Origin: an uncultured Prevotellaceae bacterium
Lineage (GTDB): Bacteria; Bacteroidota; Bacteroidia; Bacteroidales; Bacteroidaceae
Reading direction: 5' to 3'
DNA length: 41,774 nt
Assembly (NCBI GenBank): GCA_902784755.1
Contig: CACZVX010000034.1
Location: forward strand, 1-41,774
Position numbers and translations under genes: made by a program. Positions 1 to 8,068 of the stretch are shown in pieces; within the stretch, counting starts at the first letter, position 1; the number at the start of each line of letters is the position of its first letter. Below the pieces are notes generated by a model. It saw only the letters and a list, made by a program, of their open reading frames with translations, made no database searches and was not told the origin of the DNA.

Positions 1-476
1 GCTTTGAGGTGGTCTTCACCATTGTTCTTGTCACCACATTCCTGGTAAGTAAGGTTGGTAATGGAAGAAAGAGTGTTGGTAAAATGGAACTGCTCTATAG
101 GTGTGTTGAAGAAGTCGTAGGGTTGGGTGAAGAAAAACTGCTCTGTTTGTGGCCGGTCTATGAAAATGCGGTTCAGACGAGGAGACCCTAAATTTCCCAA
201 AGTGTTGTATTCACCATATTTTCCCTCATTGAAGATGCTGTTCATATACATGTGCTGGAGGGTGTCGGGCTCTGCTGCCTTTCTATCACCAAAACGACTG
301 TCTATTGTCCACACATAAAAACCTCTCGGAGCTTCCTTATGACCATTGATGGAGTCAGTGCGGTTTCTATCACTTGCATTAGTGATATTGCCGTTCTCAT
401 CTATCCGATTGAAATCCTGGGCGTGGAACGGTAATGTAGAAAAAAAACTAAATAACAAAAACAGGAACTTTCTCAT
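1..476 (-). CDS. Putative porin (Porin_10-like), N-terminal part, cut by the window edge
   Basis: The minus-strand frame stays open from ATG at 476 to the window start (158 codons visible). It begins with a signal peptide (MRKFLFLLFSFFSTLPFHAQ). The mature N-terminus carries the segment FYVWTIDSRFG, then LGNLGSPRLNRIFIDR and FFFTQPYDFF, which I recognise from the Bacteroidetes putative porin family, an outer-membrane beta-barrel. Its ATG overlaps the stop of the upstream 73-aa membrane protein in an ATGA arrangement (473-476), which suggests translational coupling. The C-terminal barrel lies outside the window, so family membership rests on the N-terminus only. Confidence 0.8.
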   Translation of the reverse strand, partial: MRKFLFLLFSFFSTLPFHAQDFNRIDENGNITNASDRNRTDSINGHKEAPRGFYVWTIDSRFGDRKAAEPDTLQHMYMNSIFNEGKYGEYNTLGNLGSPRLNRIFIDRPQTEQFFFTQPYDFFNTPIEQFHFTNTLSSITNLTYQECGDKNNGEDHLK

Positions 477-694
477 TTCAGCAGCCTAAATACGCATTCA
501 GCTAATTTGAATGCCATTGAAACAAGGATTATGATGGTTCCTAAGTCACGGCCATATTTTAAATAGACAATTACACCGACTATTGCTCCCAACATAAAAA
601 GAATGTTGAGAATCTGCCTAAGCATGCGGTATTTGTCTTCGCCTGTTTCTTCTTCTTGTCCGCGACGACGGCGGTATAAATTTGAGTTATCCAA
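473..694 (-). CDS. Small membrane protein, 73 aa, unknown function
   Basis: The start is TTG at 694 (LDNSNLYRRRRG). An in-frame ATG at 628 would give a shorter product that keeps the membrane part. The N-terminal 25 residues are very basic and acidic (YRRRRGQEEETGEDKYR), followed by two hydrophobic segments at about residues 27-45 and 50-66, so it is probably a two-helix inner-membrane protein. It lies 9 bp downstream of the DUF4468 gene and overlaps the porin start by 4 bp, so the three genes look like one transcript. I do not recognise a named family. Confidence 0.6.
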   Translation of the reverse strand: MDNSNLYRRRRGQEEETGEDKYRMLRQILNILFMLGAIVGVIVYLKYGRDLGTIIILVSMAFKLAECVFRLLK

Positions 695-703
695 AATTCG
701 TCG

Positions 704-1336
704 TTAATTTTTTAATACATTCTTAACTGTCTCAAAAATCTGATCCTTACGGTCGATGGTCTTTCTGCGAAACTTGGCAGAGCCTCGATAGAGCTTAGTG
801 TTTTTCTTATTGACGGCATTGTCGTCGCTAATCCATTCTTCAGCTTTATACACTTGTTTGTTACGTTCTTCCTCATATTTGTAAGAGATACGGTCCATCG
901 TCATATTGAGATGTCCGTCACTACAACGGGCAACAAGAGTGTAGTAAAACTTTGTGCGATCAAGGGATATGAAATTTGAAGAGAATAGCAGCCATTCTCT
1001 TACACTTGCTACAATAATATGATCTTGTTTGTTAACAAGAGAAACTGCACTTCCTTCAAGCTGACCTTCACTTTTAGTGAGATCAGTAAGAGTCTTAAAC
1101 ATTTTGTCGTATATCTCTTGGGCACTTTTCCCTGGAACATCTACATCGAGTGTCCAGCATACGTCTCCATTGACGATGGGCACTGCCCCGCGAAGGTATT
1201 TCTCATCCTTATTCTCTTTGACTTTAACAACTTTTGCAGTCTTTTCTGAACTTTCTTCTTTGGGTTTTTCCCAAACATTCTGTGCCATGGCAGCCAAAGG
1301 CATAGCCATCATCAATATTGTAATTAACTTTTTCAT
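704..1336 (-). CDS. DUF4468 domain-containing exported protein
   Basis: This is a 210-residue protein starting at ATG 1336. A TTG three codons upstream (1345) is a less likely start. A signal peptide (MKKLITILMMAMPLAAMAQ) is followed by a charged linker rich in Lys and Glu (about residues 20-45), then the DUF4468 body: the VPGKSAQEIYDKMFKTL region, a central antiparallel beta region and YYTLVARCSDGHLNMTMDRI. DUF4468 proteins are common in Bacteroidales and are thought to have a TBP-like fold; their function is unknown. A -7-like element lies at 1357-1364. It is the first gene of a likely operon with the small membrane protein and porin. Confidence 0.8.
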   Translation of the reverse strand: MKKLITILMMAMPLAAMAQNVWEKPKEESSEKTAKVVKVKENKDEKYLRGAVPIVNGDVCWTLDVDVPGKSAQEIYDKMFKTLTDLTKSEGQLEGSAVSLVNKQDHIIVASVREWLLFSSNFISLDRTKFYYTLVARCSDGHLNMTMDRISYKYEEERNKQVYKAEEWISDDNAVNKKNTKLYRGSAKFRRKTIDRKDQIFETVKNVLKN

Positions 1337-1356
1337 AATCGTCAAATTTATTTCTG

Positions 1357-1364
1357 CAAAGGTA
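1357..1364 (-). promoter_or_regulatory. -7 element of the DUF4468-porin operon
   Basis: On the minus strand this reads TACCTTTG, matching the Bacteroidetes sigma-ABfr -7 consensus TAnnTTTG, about 20 bp upstream of the DUF4468 ATG. No clear -33 TTTG is present at the right distance. Confidence 0.45.
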
Positions 1365-1419
1365 GTGATTTTCCTTGAACGTAGGGCACACCCAGATTAA
1401 AAATAATAGATTATTAACT

Positions 1420-3462
1420 TTATTTGTCGGTTTCGAGTAATTCCGTAAGGCGTATAATTTCATCGCGATACTGAGCAGCTTGAATGAAGTCGAGTTTCTT
1501 GGCAGCTTCTTTCATAAGGGCTGTCGTGTTTTCAATACTCTTACGCAACTGCTCCTTTGACATACGAGCCAATATGGGGTCAGCAACCATTGCCAGACTA
1601 TCTGGTTCAATATAGGGCTTGTACTGCAACTCTATTGTTTTCGACTCGGATAGTTCTGTAGCCGATTTCCCAGCTAATCCTCCTCTGTTAATATTTTTCA
1701 CAATTTGTTGCGGAGTGATATGATGCTCTTCGTTATACTTTAACTGCTTGCTTCGGCGTCGTGTTGTCTCATCTATGGTTAGCTGCATGCTTTGAGTTAT
1801 TGTGTCAGCATACATGATGACTTTACCATTCACGTTACGTGCAGCACGGCCAGCAGTTTGGGTAAGAGAACGGTGGGAGCGCAAGAATCCTTCCTTGTCC
1901 GCATCAAGGATGGCCACCAACGACACCTCAGGAAGGTCAAGTCCTTCTCGAAGCAAGTTTACACCTACTAATACATCAAAGGCTCCAGATCTTAAATCTG
2001 TCATAATTTTTACGCGGTCAAGTGTTGCTACATCGCTATGGATGTAGTTGGCTTTCACACCATTATTGAGCAAATATTCAGTTAGTTCTTCTGCCATTCG
2101 TTTTGTTAATGTCGTGACCAGAACCCGTTCATTGCGATGACTTCTGGTAAGGATTTCGTCCATGAGGTCATCCACTTGGTTCTCCGTGGGACGAATTTCA
2201 ATAACAGGATCAAGAAGTCCCGTCGGACGGATCAACTGCTCAACGACAATGCCTTCAGATTTTTCCAGTTCATAGTCGGCTGGTGTGGCACTTACATAGA
2301 TGGTTTGGGGTACCAAGCTCTCAAATTCTTCAAACTGTAACGGACGGTTATCAAAAGCGGCAGGCAGGCGGAAACCGTATTCTACGAGATTCGTCTTACG
2401 GGCTCTGTCACCACCATACATGGCAGAAATCTGAGGAACAGATACGTGACTTTCATCAATGACGAGCAAGAAATCTTTTGGAAAAAAGTCGAGTAGACAG
2501 TAAGGACGCTGTCCTTCTTCTCTACCGTCAAAATATCGGGAATAGTTCTCGATACCACTACAGTGTCCTAATTCCTTTATCATCTCCATGTCATATTCCA
2601 CACGTTCCTTAATCCGTTGAGCCTTAATAGTATCTCCTATTTCGTTAAAGAATTCAATACGTTTCACCAAGTCATCCTGAATGTTACGGATTGCTATCTC
2701 TGTCTGTTCTTTTGACGTGACAAACAGATTGGCAGGATATATCTGATAATCCTCGAAACTTGCCAATCGATGATATGTAATGGAATCAAGTTCTTCAATG
2801 CCGTCAATTTCATCATCCCACCATGTGATACGAAGCACATTATCAGAATAAGCCATAAAAACATCTACCGTGTCTCCCTTTACGCGGAAATTTCCACGTT
2901 TTAGTTCTATGTCGTTTCTCACGTATAAGGCGTCAACAAGTCTTCTCAAAAATTGGTTACGCTCCAGTTTTTGCCCTTTCTTCAATGAAATCACACTGGA
3001 AGCCATTGCTGTAGGCCCCCCCATACCATAAATACAAGAGACACTACTTACTACCACCACATCTTTTCTTCCAGAAAGTAGGGAGGAAACGGCACTAAGT
3101 CGGAGCCTGTCTATTTCTTCGTTAATAGCCAAGTCTTTCTCAATATAAGTGTCAGAGGTCGGCATGTAAGCTTCCGGCTGATAATAGTCGTAGTAACTGA
3201 CGTAGTATTCCACGGCGTTCTCAGGGAAGAAACCTTTCATTTCCTCATAGAGCTGAGCTGCCAAAGTTTTGTTATGGCTTAGTATGAGTGTCGGTTTATT
3301 CACATTGGCAATGACATTGGCTATTGTGAAAGTCTTTCCGGAACCTGTCACGCCGAGTAGAACCTGTGAAGGATCTCCACGAAGTACTCCTTCGGTGAGT
3401 TCTTTTATGGCTTCGGGCTGATCACCCGTAGGTTTATATTTAGAAGTCAGTTGGAAGTTCAT
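1420..3462 (-). CDS. uvrB: UvrABC excinuclease subunit B
   Basis: UvrB is the DNA-damage verification helicase of nucleotide excision repair, loaded by UvrA and then binding UvrC. The 680-aa product has Walker A GVTGSGKT at residues 37-44, the Tyr-rich beta-hairpin region (YYVSYYDYYQPEAYMP), a DESH motif, C-terminal helicase motifs (GVNLLREGLDLPE, QTAGRAARN) and a C-terminal UVR motif (the AAQYRDEIIRLTELLE region) used to contact UvrC or UvrA. The open frame runs 41 codons further upstream, but that part crosses the promoter and looks non-coding. The MNFQLTSKYKPTGDQPEAI start is the family's normal one. The ATG sits only a few bases after its -7 box. Confidence 0.97.
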   Translation of the reverse strand: MNFQLTSKYKPTGDQPEAIKELTEGVLRGDPSQVLLGVTGSGKTFTIANVIANVNKPTLILSHNKTLAAQLYEEMKGFFPENAVEYYVSYYDYYQPEAYMPTSDTYIEKDLAINEEIDRLRLSAVSSLLSGRKDVVVVSSVSCIYGMGGPTAMASSVISLKKGQKLERNQFLRRLVDALYVRNDIELKRGNFRVKGDTVDVFMAYSDNVLRITWWDDEIDGIEELDSITYHRLASFEDYQIYPANLFVTSKEQTEIAIRNIQDDLVKRIEFFNEIGDTIKAQRIKERVEYDMEMIKELGHCSGIENYSRYFDGREEGQRPYCLLDFFPKDFLLVIDESHVSVPQISAMYGGDRARKTNLVEYGFRLPAAFDNRPLQFEEFESLVPQTIYVSATPADYELEKSEGIVVEQLIRPTGLLDPVIEIRPTENQVDDLMDEILTRSHRNERVLVTTLTKRMAEELTEYLLNNGVKANYIHSDVATLDRVKIMTDLRSGAFDVLVGVNLLREGLDLPEVSLVAILDADKEGFLRSHRSLTQTAGRAARNVNGKVIMYADTITQSMQLTIDETTRRRSKQLKYNEEHHITPQQIVKNINRGGLAGKSATELSESKTIELQYKPYIEPDSLAMVADPILARMSKEQLRKSIENTTALMKEAAKKLDFIQAAQYRDEIIRLTELLETDK

Positions 3463-3468
3463 ATTTTG

Positions 3469-3498
3469 CAAAGATAGTGAAATAGAAAGAAAAACAAA
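3469..3498 (-). promoter_or_regulatory. uvrB promoter
   Basis: On the minus strand TTTG (3495-3498) and TATCTTTG (3469-3476) are separated by 18 bp, close to the Bacteroidetes -33/-7 pattern. The -7 box ends only 6 bp before the uvrB ATG, so the transcript would be nearly leaderless. Confidence 0.55.
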
Positions 3499-3538
3499 AG
3501 GAAAAAAGCAATTTTTTCTTAAATAACCGACATTACAT

Positions 3539-3569
3539 TTTGCATTTCGTGGAATAATGTGTAATTTTG
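3539..3569 (+). promoter_or_regulatory. bamD promoter
   Basis: TTTG (3539-3542), a 19-bp spacer, then TAATTTTG (3562-3569): a full match to the Bacteroidetes consensus, 22 bp before the bamD ATG. It is divergent from the uvrB promoter. Confidence 0.7.
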
Positions 3570-3591
3570 CACCGTTTTTACGCATTATACA

Positions 3592-4428
3592 ATGAAGAAA
3601 ATTCTAATCTCTATATTTGCCGTCATGCTTCTGAGCAGTTGCGCTCACGAATTCAACCAGGTATTCAAGTCCAGTGATTATGCCTATAAATATGAATTCG
3701 CCAAGGAATGCTTTGCCAGGGGAAAGTATACGCAGGCTATCACCCTGCTCAATGATCTTGTAGCCATTGAGAAGGGTACTGATAATGGAGAGGAAAGCCT
3801 TTATATGCTGGCTATGGCTCAATATGGAAATCAGGATTATGAAAGTGCGGCTCAGGCCTTTAAGAAGTACTATTCAAGTTATCCCAAGGGCATTTATGCT
3901 GAGGAGGCCAGTTACTATGTGGGACAGAGTCTTTACATGAGTACACCAGAGCCACGTCTGGATCAGAGCCGTACTGTTCAGGCAATAGCAGCCTTCCAGG
4001 AGTATCTAGACCTTTTCCCTGATGCCAGAATGAAGTCAATGGCTCAGGATCGCCTTTTTGAACTTCAGGATAAACTCGTGAAGAAAGAACTTTACAATGC
4101 CCAGCTTTATTATGATCTTGGTGGATATTTTGGTAATATCAATTCCAATAACGAGTCAAACTATGAATCATGCATTGTAACTGCTCAGAATGCTTTGAAA
4201 GATTATCCTTATACTTCCTTCCGTGAAGATTTTGCGTTGCTCATCATGAAGGGTAAATATAAATTAGCCGAGAATTCTGTTGCAGCGCGCCAGTTGGAAC
4301 GATTTCAAGATGCCGAAGATGAATGTTACGGATTTATTAATGAGTATCCCGATTCTAAGCATGTGAAGACGGCTGAGAAGTATATTGCCGTTTGCAAGAA
4401 GTATACGGCAAATGCCAAAGAAGAATAA
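3592..4428 (+). CDS. bamD: Outer-membrane assembly lipoprotein BamD
   Basis: BamD is an outer-membrane lipoprotein of the BAM complex that helps BamA fold beta-barrel proteins. The 278-aa product starts with a lipoprotein signal (MKKILISIFAVMLLSSC, lipid-accepting Cys17), followed by TPR-like helical repeats: the FARGKYTQAITLLNDLV region, then SLYMLAMAQYGNQDYESAAQ, then repeated helices ending with EYPDSKHVKTAEKYIAVCKK. Length and repeat layout fit the BamD/YfiO family. It is first of a plus-strand cluster with the RNA polymerase omega-like gene 39 bp downstream. Confidence 0.9.
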   Translation: MKKILISIFAVMLLSSCAHEFNQVFKSSDYAYKYEFAKECFARGKYTQAITLLNDLVAIEKGTDNGEESLYMLAMAQYGNQDYESAAQAFKKYYSSYPKGIYAEEASYYVGQSLYMSTPEPRLDQSRTVQAIAAFQEYLDLFPDARMKSMAQDRLFELQDKLVKKELYNAQLYYDLGGYFGNINSNNESNYESCIVTAQNALKDYPYTSFREDFALLIMKGKYKLAENSVAARQLERFQDAEDECYGFINEYPDSKHVKTAEKYIAVCKKYTANAKEE

Positions 4429-4467
4429 ATGAATACAAGAAACAAAGTAAATTTCAAATAGTATTTT

Positions 4468-4800
4468 ATGGATTACAAGAAGTCAAAAGCCCCTACGAAC
4501 ACAGTTACGCGCAATATTATGGATTTGTGCAAGGATACGGGCAACATTTATGAGAGCGTAGCCATAATTGGTAAGCGCGCTAACCAGATTTCTATTGAGA
4601 TTAAGCAGGACTTGAGCAAGAAACTTGCTGAGTTTGCTTCCTATAATGATTCTCTGGAAGAAGTTTTTGAAAACCGTGAACAAATTGAGATTTCACGTTA
4701 TTATGAGAAGCTTCCTAAGCCAACTCTCCTCGCTACAGAGGAATTCATTGAGAATCAGGTTTATTTCCGCGACCCATCAAAGGATAAGGACGACGAATGA
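4468..4800 (+). CDS. rpoZ: DNA-directed RNA polymerase omega/Rpb6-like subunit
   Basis: This 110-aa protein has the Rpb6/omega-type core of Bacteroidetes: NIMDLCKDTGNIYESVAIIG followed by KRANQISIEIKQDL and a charged C-terminal tail. Omega assists beta-prime folding and RNA polymerase assembly. It is longer than E. coli omega, with a 40-residue tail ending in acidic residues, as is usual for this lineage. The gene overlaps the next one by 4 bp (ATGA at 4797-4800). The bamD, omega and DUF4293 order looks like a conserved cluster, though I recall this rather than having tested it. Confidence 0.85.
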   Translation: MDYKKSKAPTNTVTRNIMDLCKDTGNIYESVAIIGKRANQISIEIKQDLSKKLAEFASYNDSLEEVFENREQIEISRYYEKLPKPTLLATEEFIENQVYFRDPSKDKDDE

Positions 4801-5255
4801 TACAGCGAAAGCAAACTTTGTTTATAATCATTGCACTGGTCCTGAACTTGATATGCCTGTGTCTTCCTCTTGCTTCTTTCATAACTGAGGGAGTAGGTGT
4901 TCCTTCACAGATGTTCAATCTCTGGATCCTTTCCGATGGTGGTGCCCGTGTTTTCACACCATGGCCATTGTTTGTCTTGTTGCTACTCACTATGCCTATA
5001 GGCATTGCTGCTATTCTTCTTTATAAGAATCGCATCATGCAGGCTCGTTTGTGTGTACTTAACATTCTGTTGCTTATAGCTTGGTATATTGCATTTGCAG
5101 TGATTTCACTAGGGCAGCAGGATAGTCTTCATGCAACAATGGCTGTGAGTATCCCTGCAGCTTTTCCTGCAGTAAGTATTATTCTTTATATTATGGCACG
5201 TCATGGAGTGATGGCCGATGAGAAACTTGTACGTTCAATGGATCGTATTCGTTGA
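4797..5255 (+). CDS. DUF4293 integral membrane protein
   Basis: This 152-aa protein has four predicted transmembrane helices (about residues 7-28, 54-74, 82-104 and 113-132). It starts MIQRKQTLFIIIALVLNLI and matches the layout of the DUF4293 family of Bacteroidetes. Its function is unknown. It overlaps the omega gene by 4 bp, so translation is probably coupled. The transcript would end at the hairpin at 5280-5311. Confidence 0.8.
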   Translation: MIQRKQTLFIIIALVLNLICLCLPLASFITEGVGVPSQMFNLWILSDGGARVFTPWPLFVLLLLTMPIGIAAILLYKNRIMQARLCVLNILLLIAWYIAFAVISLGQQDSLHATMAVSIPAAFPAVSIILYIMARHGVMADEKLVRSMDRIR

Positions 5256-5279
5256 AGAACTTTGTTCTAATATAAAATG

Positions 5280-5318
5280 AACCCCGAAAGCTATATAAAA
5301 CTTTCGGGGTTTATTATT
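5280..5318. terminator. Bidirectional intrinsic terminator between DUF4293 gene and clpC
   Basis: An 11-bp perfect stem (AACCCCGAAAG at 5280-5290 and its complement at 5301-5311) encloses a 10-nt loop. It is followed by a T-rich run on the plus strand and preceded by an A-rich run that serves the minus strand. It lies between two convergent genes. Confidence 0.85.
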
Positions 5319-5332
5319 TGATTTTCAGGTTT

Positions 5333-7891
5333 TCATTCGTTGGGTACCAAAGTCTCTTCAGTTGAATCTAATTTAACCGTAAACTTCAGGCTTTCATCCG
5401 TTTTCTCCACTTGAATTGTACTACCTTGTTGTAGTTCACCTGAGAGCATTTGTTCGCAGACACCGTCTTCTATGTAGGTTTGGATGGCTCGTTTCAGAGG
5501 ACGGGCACCGAACTGAACATCGTAACCTTTGGTGGCAACGAATTCCTTCGCATCATCTGTTATTTCCAGATGGTAGCCAAGATTCTCTACACGACGGAAT
5601 AATCCCTTCAGTTCCACATCGATGATTTGTTTAATGGCATCAAGATCTAACTGATCAAAGGTTACAATCTCGTCAAGTCGGTTAAGGAATTCTGGAGAGA
5701 ACTGCTTGGAAAGACTCTTTTGTATGATGCTACGCGCATATTCCTTGTCTTTTTCATCCATAGCAAGTCCAAGCCCTCCAGCATTGAAGCCGACGCCACG
5801 TCCAAATTCTTTCAATTGGCGGGTTCCTGCATTTGAGGTCATGATGATAACCGTATTACGGAAATCAATCAAACGCCCGTTTCCATCGGTAAGGCGGCCT
5901 TCGTCGAGCACTTGTAACAGCATGTTGAAAACATTGCTATGCGCTTTTTCTATCTCGTCGAGAAGAACGATAGAGTAAGGCTTCCGGCGAACTTTCTCTG
6001 TGAGTTGTCCACCTTCTTCATAACCTACGTATCCCGGAGGTGCACCAACTAATCTGGAAGTATTGAAACTCTCGCTGTATTCGCTCATATCCACACGGAT
6101 GAGGGCATCCTCAGAACCAAACATGTGCTCAGCAAGTTTTTTAGCAAGGTATGTCTTTCCCACACCCGTAGGTCCTAAGAACATAAAGGCACCAATAGGA
6201 TGATTCGGATCTTTCAATCCCACGCGATTTCGCTGAATAGCCTTTACAATCTTCTCAATGGCTTTGTCCTGAGCAATAACCTCACGTTTTAGCTCTTCAG
6301 CCATGTTTTTGAGGCGTACGCCTTCCTTTTCAGCCATACGTTGTACGGGCACGCCACTCATCATGGAGACTACATCAGCAACATCCTTTTCGGTGACATC
6401 TATACGCTTTTCGGCATCTCCCTGACTCCATTTTTGCTGTAAGGCATTCAATTCCGATTCAAGTTGAACCTGACGGTCGCGGTATCCTGCGGCCAGCTCG
6501 AAATTCTGATTCTTCACAGCTTGCTGTTTCTTTCCGATAACGGTCTGGATCTCTTTTTCCTTCGCCGTAATCTCAGGTGGGACCTGAGCATGGCGTTGAT
6601 GTACACGAGCTCCCACCTCATCAAGCGCATCGATGGCCTTGTCGGGGAAGAAGCGGTCATTTATATATCTGTCTGTCAATTTGACGCACGCCAAAATGGC
6701 ATCGTCAGAATAGCTGACGTGATGGTGCTGCTCATAACGCTCCTTGATGTTGTTGAGTATTTCAGTAGTCTCCTCAACATTGGTGGGTTCCACGATGACT
6801 TTCTGGAATCGGCGCTCAAGCGCTCCGTCTTTTTCTATGGAATTACGGTATTCATTAAGGGTCGTGGCACCAATACATTGAATGGTTCCACGTGCCAGAG
6901 CTGGTTTCAGGATGTTTGCCGCATCCATACTTCCAGGGGTACTGCCTGCACCCACCATCGTGTGAATCTCGTCGATAAAGATAATCACATCAGGATTGTT
7001 CTCTATTTCTTTGATCAGAGCCTTGATGCGTTCCTCGAATTGTCCACGATACTTTGTACCTGCTACAACACTCGTCATATCAAGGTTGATAAGGCGTTTG
7101 TTGAAAAGGGTGGGACTGGTACGTTTCTTAACAATAAGCTGTGCCAGGCCTTCTACGATGGCACTTTTACCTACACCCGGTTCACCAATAAGCACAGGAT
7201 TATTTTTCTTCCGACGGCCGAGAATTTCGGTAACGCGTTCGATTTCTCGTTCACGTCCTACCATTGGATCAAGTTTCCCCTCAGCAGCAGCTTTAGTGAG
7301 GTCTGTGCCAAAATTGTCAAGCACAGGAGTTCCAGACTTGGTGTTCTTACGTGCTGTCGCACTTTGGCTATTTGTATTTTGATGGTTACCGATAGGCTCG
7401 TCCAGCTCATCCTCTTCATCATCCGAGAGACTCAAGCCGTCAGTTGTGTGTCCCGCAGTTTGTTGAATATATCGAAGCGCATCATCATAGGTCATGTTGT
7501 TGGACTCCAATACAGCCTTAGCACCGTTGTTGGTCTGGTCATGCAGAATAGCCAGCAACAGGTGTTGCTCCTCCACGGTATTCATTGCCTGCATCCTGGC
7601 CTCCAGGACAGCAAGTTTTAGAATATTAGAGGCTTGGGTGTTAAGCACCAGTTCCTGAGTGTTCAGGGGTTGTTTGAAATCACTTTCACGTACTTGCATC
7701 TCCAGTTCCTGTTTCATGGCCTGGGGATCAATATTAGCTTGTGACAAAATGTCGCTAATTATGCTGTTTCTTTCGCGGAGCAATCCGAGCATCAGGTGCT
7801 CAGGCCCCACAGAACGACTGGCAAGTCGTGCGGCTTCCTCGCGGCTGAATGCAAGGATTTCCGATACTTTGGGTGAAAATTGGCTCGCCAT
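5333..7891 (-). CDS. clpC: ClpC-type ATP-dependent Clp protease ATP-binding subunit
   Basis: This is a AAA+ unfoldase that feeds substrates to ClpP. The 852-aa product has a double Clp N-domain (residues 1-145), an acidic linker (156-166), AAA-1 with Walker A GEPGVGKS (236-243), Walker B IIFIDE (303-308) and the GAR-type pore region, then a short middle domain with a UVR-like motif (445-480). AAA-2 has Walker A GPTGVGKT (573-580), and a D2-small domain follows. The short middle domain marks it as ClpC rather than ClpB. The frame is open for 41 more codons upstream, but MASQFSPKVSEIL at 7891 is the normal ClpC start and the upstream part overlaps the -7 box. Confidence 0.95.
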   Translation of the reverse strand: MASQFSPKVSEILAFSREEAARLASRSVGPEHLMLGLLRERNSIISDILSQANIDPQAMKQELEMQVRESDFKQPLNTQELVLNTQASNILKLAVLEARMQAMNTVEEQHLLLAILHDQTNNGAKAVLESNNMTYDDALRYIQQTAGHTTDGLSLSDDEEDELDEPIGNHQNTNSQSATARKNTKSGTPVLDNFGTDLTKAAAEGKLDPMVGREREIERVTEILGRRKKNNPVLIGEPGVGKSAIVEGLAQLIVKKRTSPTLFNKRLINLDMTSVVAGTKYRGQFEERIKALIKEIENNPDVIIFIDEIHTMVGAGSTPGSMDAANILKPALARGTIQCIGATTLNEYRNSIEKDGALERRFQKVIVEPTNVEETTEILNNIKERYEQHHHVSYSDDAILACVKLTDRYINDRFFPDKAIDALDEVGARVHQRHAQVPPEITAKEKEIQTVIGKKQQAVKNQNFELAAGYRDRQVQLESELNALQQKWSQGDAEKRIDVTEKDVADVVSMMSGVPVQRMAEKEGVRLKNMAEELKREVIAQDKAIEKIVKAIQRNRVGLKDPNHPIGAFMFLGPTGVGKTYLAKKLAEHMFGSEDALIRVDMSEYSESFNTSRLVGAPPGYVGYEEGGQLTEKVRRKPYSIVLLDEIEKAHSNVFNMLLQVLDEGRLTDGNGRLIDFRNTVIIMTSNAGTRQLKEFGRGVGFNAGGLGLAMDEKDKEYARSIIQKSLSKQFSPEFLNRLDEIVTFDQLDLDAIKQIIDVELKGLFRRVENLGYHLEITDDAKEFVATKGYDVQFGARPLKRAIQTYIEDGVCEQMLSGELQQGSTIQVEKTDESLKFTVKLDSTEETLVPNE

Positions 7892-8011
7892 GTTTTTATT
7901 CCTTTCTTTTTTATTGTTATCAATCAGAAGAACATTTGGCAAAATCCGTGCCATCAGCATGAATACATGTTGCCAGAGGCGCTTCAGAGCTCTTCTTCTG
8001 ATTTCATTCTG

Positions 8012-8019
8012 CAAAAATA
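8012..8019 (-). promoter_or_regulatory. clpC -7 element, implying a 5' leader of about 115 nt
   Basis: On the minus strand this reads TATTTTTG. The -33 position is only T-rich. If used, it gives a long leader before ATG 7891, unlike most genes here, so the leader could hold regulatory information. Confidence 0.4.
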
Positions 8020-8028
8020 AGCAAAATA

Positions 8029-8060
8029 TTTGGTATTCTTTTTATTTTAATTTAATTTTG
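8029..8060 (+). promoter_or_regulatory. Promoter of the glucosaminidase gene
   Basis: TTTG (8029-8032), a 20-bp spacer, then TAATTTTG (8053-8060). The ATG follows at 8069, leaving a leader of only a few bases. Confidence 0.65.
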
Positions 8061-8068
8061 TAGGCAAT

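Noticed and set aside
3463-3585. N-terminal extension of uvrB by 41 codons
   Set aside because: It covers the divergent promoters and lacks homology-like character; the normal UvrB start is at 3462.
6464-7621. 385-codon frame antisense to clpC
   Set aside because: It is a shadow of the strongly conserved clpC coding strand; no promoter or recognisable protein feature.
7892-8014. N-terminal extension of clpC by 41 codons
   Set aside because: It begins inside the -7 box and the normal ClpC N-terminus starts at 7891.
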